NCBI GenBank assembly: GCA_044223665.1 | Contig: JBGALT010000008.1 | Coordinates: forward strand, 1 to 64,000 | Reading direction: 5' to 3' | Origin: JBBSAT01 sp044223665 | GTDB lineage: Bacteria > Myxococcota_A > Polyangia > Polyangiales > Sandaracinaceae | DNA: 64,000 bases | In this document: one piece after another, positions 16,628-27,100 of the stretch | Position numbering within the stretch: the first letter of the stretch is position 1 | How the letters are laid out: each line of letters opens with the position of its first letter | Made by a program: the position numbers and the translations under genes | The notes under the pieces: generated by a model | Told to the model about the DNA's origin: nothing | Seen by the model: only the letters and a program-made list of their open reading frames with translations | Database searches by the model: none

Positions 16628-19600
16628 GGCGAGGTCGTCTCCACGATGCGGTCCGGACGGATGGTCAGGTTCCAGGGCGCCGCGGCCGAGTAGGCGCTGA
16701 TCCCGAGCCCGCGGCTCGTGCCGACCGCTCGCCAGCGCCAAGGCAGCGGGATGCGGCGCGTGGTCCGACCGCGCAGCTCGGAGAGCGCGATGCGGAGCAC
16801 GCCGGCGCCGTCCACCCCGAGGACCGATCGACCGGCCGCCGTCGCGATGGCCTCGCGTGCCGTGGTGTCGAGCACGGCGGCCGCGGGCAGCGCGAGCTCG
16901 ACGACGAGATCGTCGATCGGATCGTCCGTCGTCGACTCGACGACGAGCTCGAGCGACGCGCGCTCGCCGAGGACGCCCACCTCGCCCTCGATCCGCACGT
17001 CGACGGGGAGCCCATCCTCGCGGCGATAGGGGGCGAGGGCCCTCAGCTCGCCGCGGACCACGACCGGCGTCGCAGCGCGCACGCGCGGGCGCGCGCCCGG
17101 CGGAAGATCGTCCAGCACGACGGGCCCGTCGGCGAGGGAGATCTCGCGCGTGGCGCCGTCGACCTCGACGATGGCGGAGCTCGCCCCGTCGGCCCCGAGC
17201 GCGCCGAACGTCGAGGCGGCCAGTGCCCAGAAGACGGTCTCGGCCCCGAGCCGCGGCGCGAGGTAGAGCCGTCCGACGACCGCCGTGGCGAGCCCATCGG
17301 CCAGGGCGTCTTCGCCGAGCTGCCGCGCGGCGACGACGAGCGCGAGCGTGCCGGCGACGGCGTCGTGCACGTCCGACCCGAAGCCGCCGGTCGGGCTCGC
17401 CGAGGCCCGCGCGCGCTCGAACAACGCGCGCGCCACCACGTCGTCGCGGTCGACGAGGAGCAGCGCCGCCGCCATCTCGGCCAGCGTCGCCGGCGAGTCC
17501 CGCTCGGTCGCGAGCGCGCGCCAGGCATCCTCGCGCAGCTCGGAGACGACCAACGAGACCTGCGAGCTCCCGGGATCACCCGGAGAGGGCGCGACCGGCG
17601 CCAGCGCGGCGAGGACGGCCGCGCGCGACGAGAGCGCGGGCGGGAGCACTTCCTCGAGGCCCCCCACGACGCGGTGGAAGTGGCGGTGGTGCGAGAGGTC
17701 CGCATCGACCGTCGCCCACGCGACCAGCGCGCACGCCGAGTGCAGGGCCCGCGGCTCGGCCGTCACGGCTCCTTCGAGCGCCGCGAGATCGTCGGGCGTC
17801 GGCGTCGACCCGGCGAGCACGTCGGCCCACGCCGAGAGCGCGGCGTCGTGGCCCTCGCCCTCGCGGAACAAGGGATCGCCGCGGAGCGCGCGCCCGGTGG
17901 AGACTGGGTCTCGTAGGGAGGCGCGCCCGGCACCCCGAGCGTCACGCTCAGGCGTGCGACGCCGACGCTGCGCGCTCGAAGCACCAGCTCCCGCCCTTCG
18001 ACCCGCGCCGAGAGGGCCTCGCTCGAGCTCGTCGCCACCGCGCTCGCGTCGGGTGTCTCTTCGCGGGTGAGCGGGACGAAGCGGATCGGCAAGCGGACGG
18101 CGTCGCCCACGCGGAGCAGCGTCGGCACGTCGGCGTGCGCGACCGTCGGCGCACCGGCCTCGAACGTGCGGCGGGCGATGGCGAGCCCACCAGCGGCATC
18201 CATCGCGAGCCCGAAGCTCACGTACCGACGCAGCTCGCTCGGCGGCGCCCACGTCCCTGCGAGCGCGGCGTCGGGGGAACCGGCGCCCGCGAAGAGCGCG
18301 CGGGCCAAGCTCGGGATCGGCGCGAAGGGAAGCGGCGTCGCGTCGAGCGGCGCGGGCTCGCTTCCCCACGTGGCCGTCGCGCCCACGGCGTCGACCTCGT
18401 AGGCCACGATGGGCTCCATCGAGAACGACTCGGCCAGCGTCTCGATGGTCGCACGCCCGAGCTCGACTCCGCCGAGGCGCGCGACGAGCTCGTCCTCCTG
18501 CACCGCCTCGGCATAGACGCTGCCGCTCGTGAGCACGCGCGCGAAAGGATCGAAGACGTCGTCGCCGTTGCCCACCTGCCCGTCGGGGCCCGGGCTCACG
18601 AGCTCGTAGCCCGGCACCGGCTGGAAGCGATCGAAGCGCGGATGCCCGCTGCGCACCGGGACGAGCACGAAGGGATGTCCCCACCCGTCGAAGAGGTGGC
18701 CACGCTCGGGATACTCGGACTCGAAGCCGATCGAGCCGTCGAGCAGCGCGACGACGTACTCGCGCGGATCGCCACGGCGCGCCCACGCGAGGTCGAGCTC
18801 CCGCTCGCGCACGAGCTGGCGCAGGAACCAGAGCACGCGGAACAGGCGCTCGCGCGTGATGCGACGCGCGACGTGGTCGTAGGTGAAGTCGGGATCGAGC
18901 GTCGTGAGGGCGTCGATGTCGAGCGGCTCTCCGTCGAGCGCCGCGGCACGCTCGTCGCCCAGCCCGGCCTCGACCATCGCCGCTTCGAGCATCTCGCGAT
19001 CGAAGCGCCAGTGCCCGCCCTCGCGCACGCCGACCTGATCGATTCGGTCCGGCACGCGCTGGTCCACGAGCTGCTCCACCGCGCGCATCAGGGCCCCGAG
19101 GCGCCCACGAACGAAGCGCGCGCGCGTGCGCCACGGATCGCGGAGCAGGCCCTGCGTCACCGCGTCGTCCGGCATCGTCAGCGGCACGAGCGCGCCCTCG
19201 CGCAGAACGACCGGCGCTGCGGTGTCCCGCGGCGTGCGCGCGGCGGCCAGGCCGCGCACGAACGGCATGCCGTGACCTCGCGCGAGCGCGAGGGCGAGCG
19301 GCGTCGCGAGGGCGCCGAAGCCGAGCTCGAGCGCGGGCGCCGACGAGGCCGGCACCGCGAGCGCCACCGAAGAGCTCGCGCTCGCGGCGATGCGTGCGCC
19401 CTCGGGCCCCACCTCGAGCGCGGGCTGCGCCGGCGTGGTCCCCACCGAGATCAAGGTGCTCCCGCCGACGGCCTCCTGCGCATCGACGATCACGCGCGCC
19501 CGGACCCACACCTCCTCGGCGCCGAGCGGCGGCAGTGGCAGCGCGACGCGCGCTTCGTGCGGCCCGGCGAACGCGCGGGCGAGCGGTTGCCACGCCTCGC

Positions 19601-21053
19601 CGCGCCGCACGAGCGCGACCACGCTGAGCGTGCGCGTCTCGACCTCCGGGCGCCGCGCGAGCGAGACGACGAGCCCGCCCTCGCCCGGCTCTGCGCTCAC
19701 CGCCACGAGCGCGTCCGGCTCGACGGGAAGACAGAGCTGCTGCTCGGTCCGGTCCACCGTGATCCGCGCCGCGACGGTCGTCGGGCCGCCGCAGCCATCC
19801 ACCTCGGGCCGTGTCTCGGCGGCGGTCACCGGGAGCTCGGCGACTCCGTCGGCGTCGGTCGCGCTCGTGGCGGCGGCCCCGGCGTCGCCCGCCGCGAGCG
19901 AGACGGCGAGCCCTTCGCGCGGAGCGCCTTCGCCCGACACCACGCGCACGAAGAGCGAGGACCGGATGCCCGGAACGAGCGCCCCTCCGCTCACCGACCA
20001 CACCACGTAGCTCGACTCGCGCGCGATGCGCAGATGCGCGGTGCCTCGGGTGGCCCCGTGCGCGGCGTGCACGATCACCACCTCGCGCGTCCGCTCCTGC
20101 GTGGCGCCTCCGGGTGCGGCGGTGCGCTCGATCAGCCACTGCAACGTCGCATGGCCGCTGGCGTCGGTGCGCACCACGACGTCGCGCTCGTCCGCCGGGT
20201 CGTTCTCCCAGTCGACCCGTGCGCCGCTGACCGGCGAGCCGTCCTCGGCCAGCACCAGGACGTCGATCGGGACGCTCTCCCCCGGGCGCGCCAGAGGTCG
20301 GCTGCTCTCGACACGCGCCCAGAGCGCGGGCGGAGCGTCGGCGCCCACCTCGATCGTCTGCGACGCGCTGGCACCGGCACGCTCGGTGCGGGCCTCGATC
20401 GTGTACGACCCGGTCACCGCCGGGAGCGCGACCTCGGCCGCGAAGAGCCCCGACGCGTCGGTGACCAGCGCGAGCGGCGCCCGCACCAGCACCGAGCTCC
20501 GGAGCGCGAGCGTGATCGCGATGCCGGCGCGGGGTCGGCCGTCGGCCGTGCCCGTGACGCGACCGACCACGGCGACGCTACCACCGGGTGGGGCGCTGGA
20601 GCGGTCCGTCACGAGCGCGACCGTCTCGACGGGATCGATCTCGATGGGCGCATCGAAGACGCGCCGCACGCCGCGCGGGGAGATGGCCTCGACGGCGATC
20701 TGCGTGCGCTCGTCGAGATCCGAGGGCAGCGTGAGCTCGACCACCGCGTGCCCCGATGCGTCGCTGCGCGTGGTGAACAGCGCCGGGCCGTCGGCGTGGG
20801 ACGCCGTGACCGAGAGCTGGACACCTGCCGCCACGCGGAGATCGCGGCGACGCAGCACCTCGTAGGTCGTCACCAGCCAGCGCACGGTGCCGCCCGGAGG
20901 CGCGTGCAGCGCGCCGTCGATCGACATCTCGAGGCCCGTCACTTCGCCGGGGCCGACCAGGCGCCGCGCCGCCGTCTGCGCCGAGGCGCCCGAGGCCGGG
21001 GCGAGGAGGAGGAGCGCCACGGCAGCGAGCGCCCGATACGTCACGCGCTTCAC
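16624..21053 (-). pseudogene. alpha-2-macroglobulin-like protein, interrupted by a -1 frameshift
   Basis: Homologous over its length to the upstream 1589-residue gene but needing two frames. Frame one starts at GTG 21053, overlapping the upstream stop as GTGA, with signal peptide VKRVTYRALAAVALLLLAP; it carries Ig-like MG domains and runs past VTLGVPGAPPYETQ near 17,910. Similarity then continues in the frame one base back (VSTGRALRGDPLFREGEG) to 16624. One lost base in this region would explain it. No slippery heptamer is visible at the junction. The repaired product would be about 1476 residues. About 18,540-18,870 encodes a pseudopilin-like insert (DGWGHPFVLV, YELVSPGPDGQVGNGDD). No CGEQ thioester is present. 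It may be an inactivated gene, a sequencing error, or recoded. Confidence 0.8.
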
Positions 21054-24000
21054 GGTGCACCTCCCGCCAGCGGCGCGATCTCGATGGGCTCGGGCGCCCG
21101 AAGGCTCACGGCATCGTCGCGATCCGTCGCCCACGCGGCGACACCGGGCCCGTCGAGCCGACCGGCGATCGACCAGCGCACGTGGAGTGGGATGCGCGCC
21201 TCGGCGCCCGGAGCGAGCGAGCGGAGCACGACCCGCAGCAAGGTCGGCGTCGCGTCGGCCGAGCGCGCTTCGTCCTGCACCTCGGCGAGCGCGGCGGCCG
21301 TCAGCTCGGCGCCCGTCGGCAGCGAGATCTCCACCACCGTACCGGCGATCCAGCGCGGCGAGCGGTTGGTGACGACCAGCGTCTGCCCGGAGACCTCGTC
21401 CTGGCCGTGCGCTTCCCCCTCGATGACCAGGGTGTACGGCCCCTCCCGCTCGGCGGGCGCGCTCCAGGGCACGCCGTACTCGACGCTGAGCGACGCATGC
21501 ACCGACGTGTGAGCGCCGGCGTCGACGTCCACGTGGTGCGTCCCGGGCGCGGCGAGCGAGGCCGCATCGAAGAGGTCGCGTCCGCCCACGAGCGGGCGCT
21601 CGGCTCGCTCGCCGTCGACGGTGACGAGGGCGTGCTCCGGGGCGCCATCGCCCTCGAGCTCGAGAGAGACCGATCGCGCGAGGGCGAGCTCGGGCGCGCC
21701 GACGGTCCTTCCGCGCGCGCGCCAGCGTGCGACGGTCGCGAGCAGGGCGAACGCGCGCTGGCGGTGACCGAGCGCCGCCTCGGCCGCGGCGAAGGTGATC
21801 GTCGTCCACGACGTCGCCTCCGGCACCGCGACCCAGAGCTCGTCCCCGACCGCCACGAGATCCGGCTCGGCGCGCCGCAAGAGCTCCGCGGCGCGCGCCC
21901 TGCCACGCTCGCCTCCCGCGCGCGCCAGCGCGGCGGCCGCGAGCGCGCGCGCGGACGTGTCGCCATCGAGCAGCGTCGCCGTGTCGCCCACCTCCCGCGC
22001 GAGCCGCTCCACCAGCCGCCCCATGTCGGCAGCGAGCGCCGGCCGCGCATCGACGCGAGCGCTCATCGGCGAGAGCCCGAGCAGCGCCTGCGACGTGGGG
22101 CCGAGGCGATGCTCGGGGGCCGGGATGCCGGCGAGGGAGGCGGTGAGGCGCTCGGCCGCGGCGCGCAGCGTCTCGTCGTCGAAGACCGGCCGCTCGTACG
22201 CCGCCCCGATCGCGAAGGCGAGCGTCGGCGCATCGCTCCCTTCGAGCGCGCTCGCGATGCTCGACTCCTCGGCGCGCGGATCGGCCGTCCCGGGGGAGCT
22301 CGCCCAGGCGCCGTAGAGCCCGTGGCTCGCGTCGTCGAAGAGGGCGGTCCCGACGGCCAGCGAGAGGTGTCCCGCGAGCGCGTCGGCCCCCTCGGGCACC
22401 TCGAGCACGATTCGTCCTGCGCCCTCGACGAGCGCGTCGCGGGTCACGCGCACGGTCCGCGAGGGACGCACGATCTCGATCGGTCGCCGGACGGCATCGA
22501 CGACGTTTCCGCTCTCGTCGCTGGCGACGACACGCAGGCTGCCGCTGGCGCGCCGGGTGGGCTCCACGACGAACGGGACCGCGACGGCGCCGCCGGCCGG
22601 GACCACGACCTCGACGGGCGCGGCGTCGGGCACGCCGATGGCCTCGTCCCCGATCAGCGCCACCCGCAGCGTGCGCTCGCGGGTGCCGCGGTTCGACACG
22701 CGGAGCGGCAGCACGAGCCGATCGCCGAGCCGCGCGAGGTTCGGGATGGGCGCGTCGACGACGATCTCGCGGTCGGAGGCGATCTCGGTCCGCGCCGACC
22801 AGATCCAGCCGTCCTCGCGCCAGACGATCACTTCGACGCGGTACGTCGTGACGGCGTCGGCGAGCGGAATCTCGAGGCGCGTGTGCCCCGACGCATCGAG
22901 CTCGAACGAGGGCGTGAACAGGACCGTCGGAGGGAAGCGCTCGCGGACGAGCCGCGCGAGGTTCGCGCCGCCGCTGACGGTGCCGACGCCGCCGCCGTGC
23001 CCGATGGTGCCCATGGAGCCGGACCCGCCGCCGTAGCCGTAGCCAGTGCCGCCCCCGCCGCTCCCGGCGCCGCTCAACGAGAGGTCCCCCGCCATGATGG
23101 TCCCCTCGCTCACCGATGCGTGCACGGCGTCGCCGATCAGGTCCTCGGTCATCTCGGCGCTGATCCGGCGATACGCGTCTCGCAGCGCGAACAACGTCCG
23201 CTCGACGGGCGAGAGAATGGCGAGCGAGCGCATCAGGGCGTCCTCACCGGACGCGACGGCGTAGGGCGTGCCGGCCGGCACGACGCGAGCGAAGGGGTCG
23301 CGCACGTCGTCGGCGGTCCCGACGCGCCCGTCCGGCCCCGGGGAGACGAGCTCGACGCCCGTCGCCGCGGTCGAGAGCATGAACGTCGGGTGGGCGCTGG
23401 CGACGAGCGCGAATCGACCGCCCCAGGGATCGTCGAGCGCTTGGCTCTCGATGACGCCGCGCTCCACCATGCGGGCGAGCCAGCGCTGCCACGGCTCGCG
23501 GTACGCGGTGCGCGCCGCGAGCGACGCGTCGTCACCCGGGTCGAGGTACGCGGCGAGCGCCGAGAGCAGGAACACGAGCCGCATCCGTGCGACCCGGCGC
23601 GAGACGTTCTCGTAGGTGAAGCTGGGATCGACGTCGGTGATCATGGCCGCCGTCAGGCGGCCCTCGCCGAGCGTCGGGTGCTCCGAGGGGTCGAGCAGAT
23701 CGTCGGCGAAGTGACGCTGCGCGCCCGTCCCGGTCGTCACGTCGTCCAGCGCGCCGGAGGCGAGCGCCTCCTCGAGGCGGGCCTCGAGGTACGTCTCCGA
23801 AGGGCCGATGCCGCGACGCTCGAGCTCCCGCGCCAGCGGCCAGGGATCCCGGAGCACGTCGCGGTCCGACGCGCTGTCCGAGACCTCCGAGCTGTCGTCG
23901 GGCAGGCCGAGCGCATCGACGACCGGCGGAGCGAGCGCGAGCTCGCCGTCGGCGCGGGTGGCCGCCGCGAGCGCGGCGCGGACCAGGCGCTCCCCTTCGG

Positions 24001-25819
24001 CGTCCTCCGGATGCAGCAGCGCCTCGTCGAACTCGCGCTCGAGATACCACGCCGCGAAGTCGAGCTCGCCGCCGTGCGCGGCGAGGTCGCGGACGAGCAA
24101 GGCGCCCCACGCGCGCGGGCCGTTGGGCAGCGAGACCAGATCGACCTGCGCGCGCTCGCCGACCTGCCAGCGCGCCCGCTCGGGCACGAGCGAGACGAAG
24201 TCCGGATGCTCGGGGACCACGAGCAGCGGCGCGCTCGCGCCGACGCCCTCGAGGCTCTCGTCGGCGTGCTCGACGCGGGCGCGCACCGTGAACGTCCCGA
24301 TGCGATCGGGCGGAACGGTGATGCGCGCGGTGCTCGCGGCGAGCCCGACCCGCACGACGTCCACCGGCTCGCTGCGCGGATCGAGCAGCTCGACGACGAC
24401 GCCGGCGCCGCGAACGCCGGCGCGATGCGCCAGCGCGACGTCGAGACGGGCCCCGGGCGCCACGACGGGATGCGGGAGCGTGGGGACGATCTCGGGCGCG
24501 AGGGAGACGGGGACCTCCACCCGCGCCATCCGCTCGAGCGGCCCGCCGAGCACGTGCACCGAGAGCGAGGCGCGCCGCGACTCGTAGGGCCCGGCGCTCG
24601 CGCCGAGCGGCAGGCGCACCCCGATCTCCGCCAAGCCGTGGCGATCGGTGTGCGCCTGGGCCGAGCCGCCCGGGACGGCCGCGCCCGAGACCTCCACGGC
24701 GGTGCCGGCCGGAGGCGGATCGCCGAGCGCGTCGTGCAGCTGCACGAAGACGACGTCGTCGACCTCCGGGACCAGCGTCCCGTGCGAGGCGACGACGTCG
24801 ATCGAGAGCGAGAGGGGCACCGCGAGCCGCATCTGCGCACGGACGTCGATCGACCCGTGCGCCGCGTGGACGACGTGCGCGACGGCCGACGCCACGCCGA
24901 CGTCCCCGGCGAGGTAGGCCGGCGCGTGCACGACGATGCGCGCTTCGCCCGCCGCGTCGGTGGTCCCGGAGCCCGCGTACTGTCCTTCGACCTCGACCGA
25001 GACCGCGGCGTCGCGCACGGGGCTCGCGTCGGGCGTCGTCACGGCGACGCGGAGGACCGCCTCGGCGCCGGGCGCCACTTCGCGCGGCTCGATCTCTGCG
25101 TGCGCGAACAGGCGCTCCCAGGTGCGCTGCCCGACCCGACAGCTGCGGGAGCCGTACGCGTCGAGCGCGCGTGCGGTGACGGAGAGCCAGCCCTCGGTGG
25201 CGTGATCGTCGAGCGGGATGTCGAACGAGGCCACGCCCGAGACGTCGGTCTCGACGTCGCGCTCGACGCGACCGACCGCCGGTCCCTCCACGACGTAGCG
25301 CACGGCCTGGTGGGGAATCGGCGCTCCCGAGGCCACGTCGGTCAAGAGCGCCCAGAGGTGGATCGGCTCGCTGGGCTCGTAGAGCACGCGGTCCGTGTAG
25401 AGGACGAGCTGGGTCCCGTGGGTCAGCGAGAGAGGCAGCTCGAAGCGGCGCCCCGAGCCCTCTGGCCCCATCTCGACGACGAGGCGAGGCGAGGCGCCGC
25501 CGGTCGCGGGCACGGGGACGGCGACCTCGAAGCGGCCCGCCGCATCGGTGCGCAACACGCGCTCTTCCCCCGAGGTCGTCTCCGACTCGAAGTGCGCGCG
25601 GACCGTTCCGACGAAGGGCACGAGCGTCGAGAGACCGCGCACGCGATAGGCGACCCCGCGAAAGCGCGTCTCGCGGCCGGTGCGGACGACCGTCGGTCCC
25701 GAGAGCGCCAGCTCGTAGCCCGTCTCGGCGCGCGACGGCTGCGCCTGCGCGGGCGCCGCGAGGAGCGCAGAGATCGAGATGAACAGCGCGAGCGCGAAGG
25801 GACGTGAGAGCACGTGCAC
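21050..25819 (-). CDS. giant alpha-2-macroglobulin-like secreted protein
   Basis: About 1589 residues with a signal peptide ending in AAPAQAQ; two GTG codons (25819 and 25813) can start it, and GGGAC lies before the first. The N-terminal 600 residues are strings of MG/Ig-like domains, including the MG2-type TDRVLYEPSEPIHLWALL. A pseudopilin-like segment follows (about 23,260-23,620): DPWGGRFALV, then VELVSPGPDGRVGTADD. Next come a glycine-rich linker with GTIGHGGG and a classical A2M core (FPPTVLFTPSFELDASGH, DAVTTYRVEVIVW). The thioester CGEQ is absent, as in bacterial periplasmic A2M types that do not trap covalently. A role as periplasmic protease trap or surface protein is inferred. It heads an operon with its frameshifted paralogue and a small lipoprotein. 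Confidence 0.85.
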   Translation of the reverse strand: MHVLSRPFALALFISISALLAAPAQAQPSRAETGYELALSGPTVVRTGRETRFRGVAYRVRGLSTLVPFVGTVRAHFESETTSGEERVLRTDAAGRFEVAVPVPATGGASPRLVVEMGPEGSGRRFELPLSLTHGTQLVLYTDRVLYEPSEPIHLWALLTDVASGAPIPHQAVRYVVEGPAVGRVERDVETDVSGVASFDIPLDDHATEGWLSVTARALDAYGSRSCRVGQRTWERLFAHAEIEPREVAPGAEAVLRVAVTTPDASPVRDAAVSVEVEGQYAGSGTTDAAGEARIVVHAPAYLAGDVGVASAVAHVVHAAHGSIDVRAQMRLAVPLSLSIDVVASHGTLVPEVDDVVFVQLHDALGDPPPAGTAVEVSGAAVPGGSAQAHTDRHGLAEIGVRLPLGASAGPYESRRASLSVHVLGGPLERMARVEVPVSLAPEIVPTLPHPVVAPGARLDVALAHRAGVRGAGVVVELLDPRSEPVDVVRVGLAASTARITVPPDRIGTFTVRARVEHADESLEGVGASAPLLVVPEHPDFVSLVPERARWQVGERAQVDLVSLPNGPRAWGALLVRDLAAHGGELDFAAWYLEREFDEALLHPEDAEGERLVRAALAAATRADGELALAPPVVDALGLPDDSSEVSDSASDRDVLRDPWPLARELERRGIGPSETYLEARLEEALASGALDDVTTGTGAQRHFADDLLDPSEHPTLGEGRLTAAMITDVDPSFTYENVSRRVARMRLVFLLSALAAYLDPGDDASLAARTAYREPWQRWLARMVERGVIESQALDDPWGGRFALVASAHPTFMLSTAATGVELVSPGPDGRVGTADDVRDPFARVVPAGTPYAVASGEDALMRSLAILSPVERTLFALRDAYRRISAEMTEDLIGDAVHASVSEGTIMAGDLSLSGAGSGGGGTGYGYGGGSGSMGTIGHGGGVGTVSGGANLARLVRERFPPTVLFTPSFELDASGHTRLEIPLADAVTTYRVEVIVWREDGWIWSARTEIASDREIVVDAPIPNLARLGDRLVLPLRVSNRGTRERTLRVALIGDEAIGVPDAAPVEVVVPAGGAVAVPFVVEPTRRASGSLRVVASDESGNVVDAVRRPIEIVRPSRTVRVTRDALVEGAGRIVLEVPEGADALAGHLSLAVGTALFDDASHGLYGAWASSPGTADPRAEESSIASALEGSDAPTLAFAIGAAYERPVFDDETLRAAAERLTASLAGIPAPEHRLGPTSQALLGLSPMSARVDARPALAADMGRLVERLAREVGDTATLLDGDTSARALAAAALARAGGERGRARAAELLRRAEPDLVAVGDELWVAVPEATSWTTITFAAAEAALGHRQRAFALLATVARWRARGRTVGAPELALARSVSLELEGDGAPEHALVTVDGERAERPLVGGRDLFDAASLAAPGTHHVDVDAGAHTSVHASLSVEYGVPWSAPAEREGPYTLVIEGEAHGQDEVSGQTLVVTNRSPRWIAGTVVEISLPTGAELTAAALAEVQDEARSADATPTLLRVVLRSLAPGAEARIPLHVRWSIAGRLDGPGVAAWATDRDDAVSLRAPEPIEIAPLAGGAP

Positions 25820-25875
25820 GCTCGGTCCCGACACCACCCCGTGGCCCGGGTTCCCCGCGCCCCGACGATCGCCGA

Positions 25876-26151
25876 TCAGCTGCCTACGACGCCCCATGGG
25901 GCGCACTGTTTCACGACCCAGGCCAGATCGGCGACGGTTCGTTCGACCTCGATGCGCCGCGGTCCTTCCACGCCCTCGGCCGCGATCCAGGCGCGTTCGT
26001 CGTCGCGCTCGACGTCGATCTCGGCGCCGGCGAAGTCGGCCTCGAGGGCGCGAACCAATGCGTCGCGATAGCGGGCGCTGCTCGCGACGAGATCGAGACC
26101 GGCGTTCCCGCCGGCGAGCGCACGAGCCGAGAAACGGACCACGATCCTCAT
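25876..26151 (-). CDS. small hypothetical protein
   Basis: A 91-residue protein, MRIVVRFSARALAGGNAGLD onwards, without signal peptide. A GGAAGGG lies about 8 bases before the ATG, which supports this start over longer frames. The sequence has beta-alpha-beta character and an acidic, Ala-rich composition; one Cys near the end in VVKQCAPWGVVG. No family recognised. It is 56 bases upstream of the macroglobulin-like gene and on the same strand, so the two may be cotranscribed. Confidence 0.6.
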   Translation of the reverse strand: MRIVVRFSARALAGGNAGLDLVASSARYRDALVRALEADFAGAEIDVERDDERAWIAAEGVEGPRRIEVERTVADLAWVVKQCAPWGVVGS

Positions 26152-26243
26152 GCCGCCGCCCTTCCAGCGCAGGCTCCGGAGCGGCGCTCGCGGAGCCGGG
26201 CGCTCGGGATGCGCTCGGTCCTCGGGGGCCGATACGCGGCCCC

Positions 26244-26270
26244 CTCCATCGGGAGTGAATCCCGATGGAG
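26244..26270. repeat. 11-bp perfect inverted repeat
   Basis: CTCCATCGGGA (26244-26254) pairs with TCCCGATGGAG (26260-26270) across a 5-base loop. It sits between the small hypothetical gene and the regulator gene, directly after the latter's own terminator-like hairpin. No T-run follows, so it is more likely an operator or mRNA structure. Confidence 0.75.
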
Positions 26271-26294
26271 CCTCCCCCTCATATCGCTCCGCGA

Positions 26295-26325
26295 GAGAGG
26301 GCGACAGGTTTCCTGTCACCCTCTC
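26295..26325 (-). terminator. hairpin at the end of the regulator gene
   Basis: Arms GAGAGGGCGACAGG (26295-26308) and CCTGTCACCCTCTC (26312-26325) pair with one mismatch over a 3-base loop. The structure begins in the stop codon of the receiver-XRE gene. It lacks a U-tract, so it may stall or protect RNA rather than act as a classic intrinsic terminator. Confidence 0.5.
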
Positions 26326-26953
26326 AGAAGTCGCCGAAGAGGTCGGCCATCTTCACGTCGAGCGCGACCGCGATCTTGTAGAGCGATCCGATCGACGCGC
26401 TCGACTCGGCGCGCTCGATCTGGCTCAGCAGCGAGACGCTGAGGCTCGTGCGCCGCGAGAGCTGCTTGAGCGTCAGGTCGCGCTCCTTGCGCAGACCGCG
26501 GATCGTCTCGCCGATGTGCTTGTGGAGGCTCTCTTCCGGCGAGCGGATGAGGCCCTTCTTGCGCATCACGCGATCGAGGACTGCGCGGAACTCTTCCGGG
26601 TTGAAGGGCTTGCGGACGTAGTCGACCGCGTCGAGCTTCATGCCCTGCACCGCCGACTCGAACGACGGGTAGCCGGTGAAGATGACGACGGCGACGTCGC
26701 TGTCGATCTTGCGGATGCGCCGCAGGACCTCCAGGCCGTCCATCTTCGGCATCATCAGATCGAGCACGACGAGGTGATAGCCGCCGTTCTTGACGTCGGC
26801 CTCGACCGCGGTCGGATCGTTCTGCGTCTTGACCGTGAAACCATCCTTGCCGAGGAAGGTCTCCATGTACTCGCCGATGGCGGGATCGTCGTCGACGACG
26901 AGCACCTTCACGGCGGCGCCGGTGGTCGGGGTGCGTTCGGTACCTTCAGCCAT
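26324..26953 (-). CDS. response regulator with C-terminal XRE helix-turn-helix
   Basis: A 209-residue regulator. The receiver (about 15-135) has the acidic pair in VVDDDPA (Asp21-23), the phospho-acceptor Asp65 in VVLDLMMPKMDG, Thr93 (IFTGYP) and Lys115 (RKPFNP). The output (about 147-207) is an XRE/Cro-type HTH, GLRKERDLTLKQLSRRTSLS followed by VSLLSQIERAESSASIGSL. Receiver plus XRE is much rarer than the OmpR or NarL outputs; it is found in Deltaproteobacteria-like lineages. No sensor kinase is adjacent. It lies just downstream of tRNA-Pro and upstream of the macroglobulin operon, which it could regulate. Confidence 0.92.
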   Translation of the reverse strand: MAEGTERTPTTGAAVKVLVVDDDPAIGEYMETFLGKDGFTVKTQNDPTAVEADVKNGGYHLVVLDLMMPKMDGLEVLRRIRKIDSDVAVVIFTGYPSFESAVQGMKLDAVDYVRKPFNPEEFRAVLDRVMRKKGLIRSPEESLHKHIGETIRGLRKERDLTLKQLSRRTSLSVSLLSQIERAESSASIGSLYKIAVALDVKMADLFGDF

Positions 26954-27026
26954 GCTCGTACTACGGTGCGAGACGGGGTCTGAAGCCCCCCGACGGGTCC
27001 TTGGTCGAAGTGGGAGAGAGGAAGAG

Positions 27027-27100
27027 TCGGGGCGAAAGGATTTGAACCTTCGACTCCACGGTCCCGAACCGTGTGCGCTACCAGGCTGCGCTACGCCCCG
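27027..27100 (-). tRNA. tRNA-Pro (anticodon CGG)
   Basis: A 74-base cloverleaf on the minus strand. The acceptor arm CGGGGCG pairs with CGCCCCG, the D-arm is GCGCAGCCTGGTAGCGC, the anticodon stem CACGG/CCGTG encloses TTCGGGA, and the T-arm contains GGTTCAAATCC. The anticodon CGG (27064-27066) reads CCG, a frequent proline codon in this genome. The CCA end is not encoded; A is the discriminator base. Confidence 0.97.

Noticed and set aside
17880..17940. Programmed -1 ribosomal frameshift in the macroglobulin-like gene
   Set aside because: I looked for an X-XXY-YYZ heptamer in frame before the switch and found none, so a mutation or sequencing error is more likely. Not excluded.
21050..25819. 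Thioester macroglobulin (CGEQ) that traps proteases covalently
   Set aside because: No CGEQ is present in either paralogue. The family call stays, but covalent trapping is not supported.
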